7,028 nucleotides of DNA, taken from JANJWP01 sp049301335. Lineage in GTDB: Bacteria; Patescibacteriota; Gracilibacteria; BD1-5; UBA2023. Positions 1-7,007 of the stretch are shown in pieces. The first letter of the stretch is position 1; every line of letters begins with the position of its first letter. The notes beneath the pieces were generated by a model. That model was not told the origin of the DNA, searched no databases, and worked only from the letters and a program-made list of their open reading frames with translations. A program made the translations under genes and the position numbers. The stretch lies in NCBI GenBank assembly GCA_049301335.1, contig JBAQKV010000001.1:1-7028 (forward strand), read 5' to 3'.

Positions 1-4
1 CGGA

Positions 5-7
5 TAG
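5..7 (+). other. In-frame TAG inside the pilin-like reading frame
   Basis: The codons at the left edge read GGA TAG TCG CAG GAC GCC AAG GAG. Downstream, the frame matches the charged part of a pilin helix (DAKESAIRMNVRSV). Pilins of this group commonly have Gly-Tyr followed by Ser/Thr just before that segment, as I recall the family, so the TAG occupies the expected Tyr position, one base from TAC or TAT. TAG is a normal stop in code 25: it ends the gene at 3417-4016 and the transporter at 7007. It may be a nonsense mutation, a sequencing or assembly error, or a readthrough site. It may also be chance, if the gene really starts at 38. Confidence 0.5.
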
Positions 8-37
8 TCGCAGGACGCCAAGGAGTCCGCCATAAGA

Positions 38-1354
38 ATGAACGTCCGCTCGGTGTTCGCGGCGATTTCTTCGGAGTCCGCGCTTACGGGAAATTCCCCA
101 AGGTACTACGTCATCCACGATTCGGGAGCGGCGCTTTCATGAGCGGTGGCCTACGTTGACGGAAGTCCCGTCACGCTCACGTGAGGCGATTGGAACGTCG
201 TGGGAACGAACTATTCGGCCGGGAATCCGGATTATGTGAAGCTGAAGATGAATCCGGAGAAATTCAAAGTTTCCGCCCTTCCGAACCTTCCGTTCGTGAC
301 GGTTTCCGCGGCGGCCCCGTACGATTCGAAATACCTCTCCGTCGGTGCGATGGAAGCCGCGATTAACGGTGGAACGAACGGAAAAAAGCGGGTCGTTTCG
401 TTTTTTCAAGTAGCGGCGGTGGTTCCGATAACCGGCGCGGCAGCGGTATTTTGAAATTATCCGGCGGCTCCCGGTTCGGTTCCCGGTCTCGTGAGGGATT
501 TCAAATCGTCTTCTTCCACTGGCGCCATGGTTGACGGAACGAATTCGTCCGCAGCGCCGACGCCTTGTCCGGCGGTTACGAAATCCGTCAACGGTCGTTC
601 GTATTCCGTCCCGTCTTTAGCGGTAGGCGCCTCGTCCGCGGTCACGACGGTTCAGTCCGTAGTCGGCGGAAGCAGAACGTATTCGCAATCTTTCCTCTGT
701 TCTTCGGGCGAGGCTTCTCCGAACGGATCGGAAACGTTCGTTTCGATATCGTGCCCCGCTGCCGGCTTTGCCGCCGTAGGGGATTCCTGTCTTCCGGACT
801 CCTGCCTTTCCATTAAGAACGCGGACGCTTCTTCGGCGAACGGGCAATATTCGATCGACCCCGACGGGATATGAACGAACGCGGCCTTCGGCGTCTACTG
901 CGACATGGCGGGCGGAGGTTGGACGCAGGTTCTCGGTCCGGAAAATCCCACGACGATCGCCGGCGTCAGCCTCGTATGATCGTATGCGGGAACGGTCGTG
1001 AATACGCCGTCGTCCATCGGGCTTGCCACGAACGTCGCGTGCGACGTGGGCAACCAGGGCGTACAGGTCTCTTCGGTGAAATGAATTCCCCATTCGAGCG
1101 TCCGCGTGGATTCGGTCATTTGGACCTGATCGGGTTCCGTCCAATCCGGTAGCGACTATTGTACGACCGTAGGAACGGAATGAGTCCTCCATTCGTCCGC
1201 ATCCGTGACCCGGAGCATCGCCGGGCAGGACGTTACGAATTCGACTTCCTGAGGGGTTTCCGGGTCCGCGACCGGGCTTTCGTTCATTTGTTCCTGTTCT
1301 TCGCCCAATTCCCAGAGAGGATCCGTGACGTCATGAAGAATCTACGTCAAGTAA
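38..1354 (+). CDS. Type IV pilin/pseudopilin-like surface protein with a fibrinogen-like GGGWT domain (5' part interrupted or cut off)
   Basis: The frame is open from 8 to the TAA at 1352-1354 when TGA is read as Gly. In-frame TGA codons start at 140, 182, 452, 872, 977, 1082, 1127, 1181, 1250 and 1334. The first ATG after the TAG at 5-7 is at 38, but coding-like sequence already starts at the left edge. It reads SQDAKESAIRMNVRSVFAAI, which resembles the stretch just after the hydrophobic helix of type IV pilins and pseudopilins, so the prepilin signal and helix probably lie left of the window. The middle is rich in Ser, Thr, Val and Gly, as exported proteins often are. From about 800 comes a Cys-rich part with SIDPDG and then VYCDMAGGGWTQV (893-931), the signature of bacterial fibrinogen-like YCDxxxxGGGW domains; the YCD-to-GGGW spacer looks short. 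Further Cys residues follow up to about 1305, suggesting disulfides in an extracellular protein. Likely role: pilus-linked or surface adhesion. The family calls are from motif recognition; the function is inferred. Confidence 0.72.
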
Positions 1355-1359
1355 CGAAA

Positions 1360-1387
1360 AACCCGCTTCGAACGGAGCGGGTTTTTT
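1360..1387. terminator. Bidirectional intrinsic terminator between the pilin-like gene and uvrC
   Basis: The sequence at 1360-1383 can fold into a near-perfect hairpin. The arm AACCCGCT pairs with AGCGGGTT, the inner bases TTC and CGG extend the stem with one G-T wobble, and the loop is about GAAC. On the plus strand a run of T (1382-1387) follows; on the minus strand the A run at 1357-1361 gives a T run. It begins a few bases after the TAA of the plus-strand gene (1354) and just beyond the TAA of uvrC (1389-1391). It therefore serves both convergent genes, and its plus-strand T run reaches almost to the uvrC stop. Confidence 0.85.
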
Positions 1388-1388
1388 C

Positions 1389-3332
1389 TTAGAGCAGCGC
1401 GTGGCTTTCGAGCGTTTCGATCTGTGTCTTGTTGAGGATTTTTTCGAGTTCGCCCCGGTTGAGTTCGCGGATTCCTTCGACCGATCAGGCGGCGGTAAGG
1501 AGCTTCTTGCGCGTGGCGGGGCCGAATCCCGGCAGTTCTTCCAAAACGTTCTTCTTCATGGCTTTCGAACGGCTTTTCCGGTTGAACGTGATGGCGAACC
1601 GGTGGGCTTCGTCGCGGAGGCTCACGATGACGGCGAGTTCCGGGCTGCCCTTGGCGAATTTCACGCTCTCCGCGTTGGATTCGGTGAATATTTCCTCTTC
1701 GCGTTTGGCGAGCGAGGCAAGGAAGGGGAGGGGCGGGGTCGCGTCGTTTAAAAATTCCGTCGAACGGTCTTTTTCGAAATTTTCCGACTCCGCCACCGCC
1801 CTCTCGATGCCTTCTCGTGCCGAAGAGAGCTGCCCCTTTCCTCCGTCGATGAGGAACATGGTGGGAAAATTGTTCGATTCGAACCCTTCCAAAACGCGTC
1901 GGTACATCACTTCGCGCATGCTGGCGAAGTCATCGATCATGCCGTCGGCGAGGGATTTGATCTTATATTTCCGGTATTTGTTCGGATTCGCCTTGCCGTT
2001 GGTCGTAACGACCCGGGAAGCCACGGTGAAATGGCCGTCGGTATGCGAGATGTCGTAGCATTCGAACTCGAGTTCGCCCTTTTTCGGCGGCTCGAATCCG
2101 ATGCCTTCCAGAATCGATGCCATGGTCGGGCGCCCGAATGCCCGTCGGGCGATTTTTTCCATCCCGTCACGAAGCGCGTACCCGGCGACGTTCGTACGGA
2201 GGAACATGACGAGTTCGGCCTTCGGTCAGATTTTCGGCAATTCCACGCGGATGCCCTTTTCTTTTAAGAACGCCGCGAACGCTTCGTCTCGGATTTCGTG
2301 TTCCAAGAACAGTACGTCCGGCAAATCGGCATCGGGGGCCGCGTAGAGTTCCGTAAGGAACGCCGAGGCCAGTTCGTCGGAGGATTCTTCGAGCGGATTG
2401 TCCGCGCTGTGGCGCGAAAGCGAGCGGAGTTCGGTATCGCGGATACGGCAGAAGCCGGCGAAGGTCCGGCCGTTCTTTTCGAGAATCACGAAAACGTCGG
2501 CTTCATCGGTGACCGAATTGCGGGCGATCTGTTTTTCCGAAAGGGCGCGCACGGCGACGAGGCGTTCCTTGATTTTCTGCGCTTCTTCGAATTCGAGGTT
2601 TTTCGCCCGTTCGCGCATCTCGGTTTCGAGCGATTCGATGACGTCGGTACGTTCGCCTAATAGGAACTTTTCGAGCTTCGCCACGTTTTCGGAATGCGCG
2701 TCGAGGGTTTCCTTTTTCAAAAGGCACGGGGCCGGGCAGATGCCGATGTAGTAATCCATGCAGGGCGGAGTGCGGCCGGCTTTGTTGGTGATTCGGACTC
2801 CGGTTTCGCGTTCCGCCGAAGAAAGCCTGTCGGTTTCCGCGGGTCAGATCTTGGCGAACTCCATCCGGCACGACCGGACCTTGAAAAGCCGGCGCATGTG
2901 TTCGAGACAGGTCGAAATGCCCGACCCCGACGGGTACGGTCCGAAATATTTCCCTTCTTTTCCCCGAACGCGCGTCCTTTCTACGGCCGCGACGGGGCCG
3001 TCCGTAATGCGGACGTACGCCAAATCCTTGTCGTCCTTCATGAGGACGTTGTATTTCGGGCGGATTTCCTTGATGAAATTCGTTTCGAGCACGAGCGCTT
3101 CGACGCCGGTGCGGGTTTCGATGATTTCGATGTCGGCGATTTTCTCGACCATCTGCTGCTTCATGGGGCCGAGCGACGATTTGCCGTTGAAATACGAGCT
3201 GACGCGGCTCTTCAGGTTGACGGATTTTCCGACGTAGATGGTTTTTCCGGCGGAATCCTTCATCTGGTACACTCCCGGCGTTTCCGGGAGGTTCGAGAGG
3301 ATGGCGGAAATTTTCTCGTTCTGTTTGGACAT
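1389..3332 (-). CDS. uvrC: UvrABC excision nuclease subunit C
   Basis: UvrC makes the two incisions flanking a DNA lesion in nucleotide excision repair, recruited by UvrB. The frame is 647 aa (E. coli about 610). TGA codons at 2846-2844, 2228-2226 and 1487-1485 are residues 163, 369 and 616. Domains in order: GIY-YIG nuclease (G20-V-Y22, Y33-V-G35, R43, E83 in ALVLETNFIKE); candidate Fe-S cysteines C155, C191, C199 and C203; UVR motif for UvrB contact (about 231-266); RNase H-like nuclease with D427 (CYDISH), D467/D468 (DDFASM), D496 (IDGGKGQL) and H577 (DEAHRFAI); and tandem helix-hairpin-helix (LPGFGPATRKKLL, then AAGSVEGI with G616 = TGA). All catalytic residues are present, so it should be active. 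ATG 3332 was chosen because MSKQNEKISAIL leads straight into the family N-terminus and a perfect TATAAT lies 6 bases upstream. The frame stays open further upstream, but nothing there looks like UvrC. Confidence 0.97.
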
Positions 3333-3338
3333 GCGCGC

Positions 3339-3366
3339 ATTATAGCCGGATGGGACGATTGAAAAA
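3339..3366 (-). promoter_or_regulatory. uvrC promoter, probably giving a leaderless transcript
   Basis: On the minus strand a perfect -10 hexamer TATAAT (3344-3339) is followed by only six bases (GCGCGC) before the uvrC ATG. A weak, T-rich -35 (TTTTTC, 3366-3361) lies 16 bases upstream. Transcription normally starts about seven bases after the -10, which would be the A of the start codon. No Shine-Dalgarno sequence can fit in that space. Confidence 0.6.
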
Positions 3367-3386
3367 GTCCGAAAAAAAGGTAGGAT
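3359..3386 (+). promoter_or_regulatory. Candidate promoter of the plus-strand cluster
   Basis: TTGAAA (3359-3364, five of six matches to TTGACA) is followed after 16 bases by TAGGAT (3381-3386, four of six matches to TATAAT). It points towards the ATG at 3417 and would give a leader of about 24 bases. Its -35 overlaps that of the divergent uvrC promoter. The assignment rests on consensus matching only. Confidence 0.45.
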
Positions 3387-3416
3387 GCTCGCATAGCGCC
3401 GAAGAAACCCGTACGA

Positions 3417-4016
3417 ATGCTCGAATCCCGCCGTTGATCCATCCTTCTGTACGCCGTTTTCCTTTCGGCGTTCCTTCTGGCGTTCTTCGCGTCGTTCCGT
3501 ACGAGCATCGGCGGAGCGCTCTCGGATTCCGCGTCCCGGGATATGGCCGTCCGTTCGCTCTCGAACTTCGCCGACGCCCTCGGGAGGATCGCCACCGATA
3601 CGCCGTCGTATTCGACTCCGGTCGCGTGATACGCGTTCGAATCCCCCAACGACGACGGCCGAATCCATACGGGAGCGGTCTTCGCCTGAGTTTCCCAGAC
3701 GGTCTCGATCCTTTCCAAATCCTCCGCCGATTTCGAAGCCTATTCGGCAAGCGGCGATCCGGTGGAGTTCGCAACCTACGACTCTTCGGGGAAACCCGTG
3801 GCGAACGTCGCGCTTTCTCCCGGAAACGCCGCGAACGTTGCCCTCCCGGCCACCTCTACGGGAAGCGTCGTCATCACTTCGCTCGGATCGCGTTCGGTTT
3901 TCGAAATCGACCGCAAATGATCGCGTTTCTCATATCCCGATTCCTTCGTCCGGGCGTACCGTACCTCGGGAAGGGCGAAAGAATACCTCTGAATTTTCCG
4001 CGTAACCGAACCGTAG
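3417..4016 (+). CDS. Membrane-anchored GspK/PilX-like pseudopilin candidate
   Basis: The protein is 199 aa and ends at TAG 4014-4016. TGA codons start at 3435, 3627, 3687, 3918 and 3990 (residues 7, 71, 91, 168 and 192); all must be Gly for the frame to stay open. The N-terminus is MLESRR-G-SILLYAVFLSAFL: a short basic head, then one hydrophobic helix (about 9-27), then a long polar, Ser/Ala-rich, presumably external part. This layout resembles minor pseudopilins of the GspK/PilX type, which begin RG plus a hydrophobic run and may lack the usual Glu at +5; here +5 is Tyr12. Gly7, which would sit just before the prepilin peptidase cut, is a TGA codon. The C-terminal stretch around FEIDRKGSRFSYPDSF has no motif I recognise. 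A weak purine-rich GAAGAA lies 10 bases before the ATG. It is first in the plus-strand cluster, six bases before the dnaJ-like gene. That it is a real gene is well supported by frame and composition; the pseudopilin identity is tentative. Confidence 0.68.
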
Positions 4017-4022
4017 TCCAAC

Positions 4023-4724
4023 ATGTCGAAAAATCCGTACGACGTCCTCGGCGTTTCCAAGACCGCCACCGCCGACGAAATTAAAAAAGCCTACCGCAAG
4101 CTCGCGATGAAGCACCATCCCGACAAGAACAAGGGCGACAAGGCGAGCGAGGCGAAATTCAAAGAAGTTTCCGCAGCCTACGAAGTGCTTTCCGATGAGA
4201 AAAAGCGTAAGAACTACGATACGCTCGGCAGTGCCGAAGCAGGAGGCTTCGGCGGCTTTCCGGGCGGCGGATGAGCCGGTTTTTCCGGCTTCGAAGACCT
4301 TTTCGGAAGCTTCGCGTGAGCCCGTCAGGGGAGGGGACAATCCCAGACGTTCGACTTTTCCGACCTTTTCGGCGGAGGCGGGTTCGGCGGCGGTTCGCCT
4401 TTCGGGCAGTCCGCACATTCGGCAAGGCGTACGAAAACCGAAAGCGCCCCTCCGGAGAACCTCGACGTCACTATCAACCGCTCCGTTCCGTTCTTCGATT
4501 TCCTCCTCGGAACCGAAGTCCCGTTCGAAACCCTCGACGGCAAACGGCTGACGCTCAAAGTTCCGGCCAATACCAAACCGGGCACGAAATTCCGTGTGAA
4601 AGGCAAGGGGAAGACTTCCGGCGGCAAGGTTTGAGACCTGTTCGTCGTCGTCGAAGCGGCGATGCCCAAAGAAATCCCCGAAGACGTCCGAAAGGTCGTC
4701 GAAGCCCTCCGATTCCGCATGTAA
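4023..4724 (+). CDS. DnaJ/CbpA-like J-domain co-chaperone, shortened, without zinc finger
   Basis: J-proteins hand unfolded clients to DnaK (Hsp70) and stimulate its ATPase. The protein is 233 aa. The J domain spans residues 4-68 (NPYDVLGVSKTATADEIKKA) with HPD at 32-34 and the closing VLSDEKKRKNYD. A Gly/Phe-rich linker follows (about 70-140: GGFGGFPGGGG, FEDLFGSF, DLFGGGGFGGG). One C-terminal beta domain (about 145-233) contains TINRSVPFFDFLLGTEVPFE, TLDGKRLTLKVP, KPGTKFRVKGKG and GDLFVVVEAAMP, best matching CTD-II of DnaJ. The cysteine zinc finger and CTD-I are missing; full DnaJ is about 370 aa and CbpA about 306 aa. TGA codons at 4272, 4317 and 4632 (residues 84, 99 and 204) replace Gly in the G/F linker and in the conserved GDL motif. 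ATG 4023 begins right at the J domain. It lies six bases after the preceding gene and ten before the next. I see no dnaK or grpE in the window. Confidence 0.93.
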
Positions 4725-4734
4725 CCGATTCCTC

Positions 4735-5205
4735 TTGAAAACTTCCGTACTCCTTTGCGACCTCCGCTCCCTGCATAACGTGGGATCGTTTTTCCGAACC
4801 GCCGATTGCGCCGGTTTCGACCGCGTGTACCTTACCGGATTCACTCCCACGCCGCCGCGTCCCGAAATCTCCAAAACCGCCCTCTGAGCCGACACCTACG
4901 TTCCTTGGGAGTACCACGAGAACGTGCTCGCGTTCATGGACGAACTCACTGCCCGCGGCGTGAAACTCATCGGGCTCGAACAGTCCGACCGAAGTCTCGA
5001 CTACCGTGATTTCATTCCGGAAGACGACGGCGAATACTGTCTCGTATTCGGAAACGAGATCGACGGCGTTCCTCAGGAAGTGCAGGACAAGTGCCACGCG
5101 GTGCTCGAAATCCCCATGTACGGGAAAAAGAAATCCCTCAACGTTTCCGTGACTGGGGCGGTACTCATGTTCCGAATGTCCGAATTCCGGTATCCGAAGC
5201 GATAA
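4735..5205 (+). CDS. SpoU/TrmH-family RNA 2'-O-ribose methyltransferase
   Basis: SpoU enzymes methylate a ribose 2'-OH in tRNA or rRNA using S-adenosylmethionine bound in a C-terminal trefoil knot, usually as dimers. All three family motifs are present in 156 aa. Motif 1 is SLHNVGSFFRTADCAGF, with N15 and catalytic-type R21. Motif 2 is CLVFGNEIDGVPQEV (102-116). Motif 3 is EIPMYGKKKSLNVSVTGA (125-142). One TGA (4885-4887, residue 51) lies in EISKTAL-G-ADTYVPWEY, where the family has an almost invariant Gly. The length matches a bare catalytic domain without an N-terminal substrate-binding domain. The substrate cannot be told from sequence; it does not look like the TrmL subgroup. The start is TTG at 4735: no ATG or GTG fits between the dnaJ-like stop and motif 1, and TTG leaves eight residues before LRSLHNVG. 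No Shine-Dalgarno is visible, so translation may be coupled to the gene upstream. Confidence 0.94.
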
Positions 5206-5209
5206 ACCG

Positions 5210-5238
5210 TTGCGTCGGGAAGGGAAATGCGGTAATAT
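5210..5238 (+). promoter_or_regulatory. Possible promoter of the transporter gene
   Basis: TTGCGT (5210-5215) and TAATAT (5233-5238) are 17 bases apart in the 62-base gap before the ATG at 5268, giving a leader of about 23 bases. The -10 matches four of six consensus bases and the -35 only three, so this is weak. No terminator hairpin follows the methyltransferase stop, so readthrough from upstream is also possible. Confidence 0.35.
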
Positions 5239-5267
5239 GGCACGCGTTAGCGTATTTTCGCAAATCC

Positions 5268-7007
5268 ATGTCGGAAACTCCGGTAAACGCCGCTCCCGAA
5301 GCCGCTCCCACTCCCGTTCCAGAACCGCAAGGCGCCAAAGCGCCTTCTTTCGTAGCGCCGCACCTCGACCGCCTCGCTTCGACTGCCGCCGAAATCAAGA
5401 ACCAGGTCGCCGCCCAAGGCGCTCAGGCGGTTTCGCAGGTCGCGAGCAAGGTGGCGAGCGGCATCGAGCAGGCCAAGAACATCGTCGCCTGACCCGCCGA
5501 ACCCAAGGAACAGGAGACGAACTTCGTCTCGATGGAAACCGAGTCCGACCGTATCAAACGCAAGAACCTCTTCTACGTCAGCGCGTTCATCGGGTTCGTA
5601 TGGATGCTCTTCCACTTCACGGTCGTCTTCTTCTTCGGCATCCAGCTCGGTTCCGCGGCGCTCGTTTGAGTGTTCCTCGGTTTCGGAAACCTCGTTTCGC
5701 TCGTTTTGGACATTCCGGTCAGCCAGCTCCAGCGCTATTTTTCAGCGAAACAGCTGTTCACGTTCTCTGGGCTTTCGATGCTCACCGCGGGTGTCATCTT
5801 CATGAAATTCATCTACGCCTCGTCGCTCTTCAGCGGAGGCGGAGGGGAAGGGAAAGTCGTATCGCTCCTCGAAATGTTCCTGGATTCGGGAACCAACCTC
5901 CTCCTTCTCGTCGTAGCTTCCGGACTCTACGGTATCGCGAAGGAAATCAACGACCTCACGACCCTCTCGTACATCCTCAATAACGCCGACCCCTCCGAAT
6001 ACGGCACGATCATCTCCAAAAACAACATCTTCGCAGGCGGGGGATCGCTCCTCGGCCTCGTGTCGTCCGGTTTCATCCTCGCCATCAACCCCACCGTCGC
6101 GGTCATGGTGCTCGTGGCGTTCATCGTCGTGCTCATCGTCTTCATTCTCAACTACTTCGACAATTCCGAACGTACGGTCGATTTTTCAGCGATTACCAAG
6201 CTGAAGATCGTCGCGCCGAAACCGAACGTCGAAAACGTGAAGGAGGTCGTGAAGGAATACGCCGTAGGATACCTCAGCAAGGCCGATTTCGCCGCTTCCG
6301 CCAAGAATTTCAAGTTTGTCTTCCTCAAGCCGATGGCGCCCAAGGAGCCGTTCAAATTGGGCAAGATGATCGAAGAAACCAAAAAAGAAGCCAAGAACAT
6401 CCGCGCCGTGCTTGCGGAGAATCCGCTCCACTGGGGCGTCCTTTGGTCGGCCTCCGTCGTTCTCGCTTTCGGTTTCTGGGACACCTTCGCGAGTTCGTTC
6501 CTTATCGAATACCTCGCCAAGATTTCGAGCCCGCAGATGGCGTACGTGCTTTTGGGCATCATCGCGATTCCGGCGTTCGTCGCGCAGGACTTCTTCATCG
6601 GCCTTTCCAAGCGCGTGGGCATACTGCCGATCGTGAGCGTCGGAATCGTCGCCTCCGGCGTTTCTCTCGTCATGATGTCGGTTTCCGATTCCGTCTGGAT
6701 GTTCCTCGGCCTCGGCCTTTTGAACAGTCTCGGATACGCCGCCGGCATGGGCATTTCGCAGGGCGTGTTCCTCGACGTATACAACGGTTTCTACGCAAAA
6801 AAATTCAACCTCACCGAAATCGATTCCAACGCTTCGGCTTCGCCGATGAAGATCATCCAGAACCTCGCGAACGTCGTCGGGCTCTGTCTCGGCGGACTGC
6901 TCCTCGCCATCTTCGGCTTCAGCGGATTCTTCGTCGTCTTCGGCGCGATGCTCCTTTCCGGCGCCGTCGCGAGCATCAAGTACCGCAAACGCATTTCCAT
7001 GGAATAG
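5268..7007 (+). CDS. MFS-like 12-helix membrane transporter with an N-terminal extension
   Basis: The protein is 579 aa and ends at TAG 7005-7007. TGA codons start at 5490 and 5667 (residues 75 and 134). Residues 1-30 are Ala/Pro-rich. Residues 33-74 (from HLDRLASTAAEIKNQVAA to IEQAKNIVA) look like one long amphipathic helix. Then come 12 hydrophobic segments, at about 100-126, 131-152, 164-186, 210-226, 254-274, 276-296, 388-412, 424-446, 450-472, 476-500, 530-550 and 552-572. The 6+6 arrangement with a long Lys-rich central loop (about 297-386) is typical of the major facilitator superfamily, although the loop and N-terminal extension are unusually long. I see no clear MFS signature such as the GxxxDRxGRR loop, and the substrate is unknown. 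ATG 5268 was chosen because it is the first good start after the upstream gene and gives a continuous frame; no Shine-Dalgarno is visible. Family placement is from topology, not a diagnostic motif. Confidence 0.75.

Noticed and set aside
617..1192. 191-codon minus-strand frame over the pilin-like gene
   Set aside because: Arg-rich product with no motif; the plus strand gives a pilin/fibrinogen-like protein once TGA is read as Gly.
1389..3332. uvrC as a pseudogene broken by three stop codons
   Set aside because: All three are TGA in a genome where TGA is Gly; no TAA, TAG or frameshift interrupts it and all catalytic residues are present.
2694..3362. 222-codon plus-strand frame over uvrC
   Set aside because: Its Phe/Arg/Asp-rich composition is typical of the antisense of a coding frame; uvrC on the other strand is unambiguous.
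3333..3668. N-terminal extension of uvrC upstream of ATG 3332
   Set aside because: The frame stays open only because of GC richness; the extension overlaps the divergent gene and both promoters, and the UvrC family starts at the chosen ATG.
3930..4895. 321-codon open frame on the minus strand opposite the dnaJ-like gene
   Set aside because: It is a shadow frame of GC-rich coding sequence; its product is low-complexity with no recognisable motif, and the opposite strand holds a clear J-domain protein and a SpoU enzyme.
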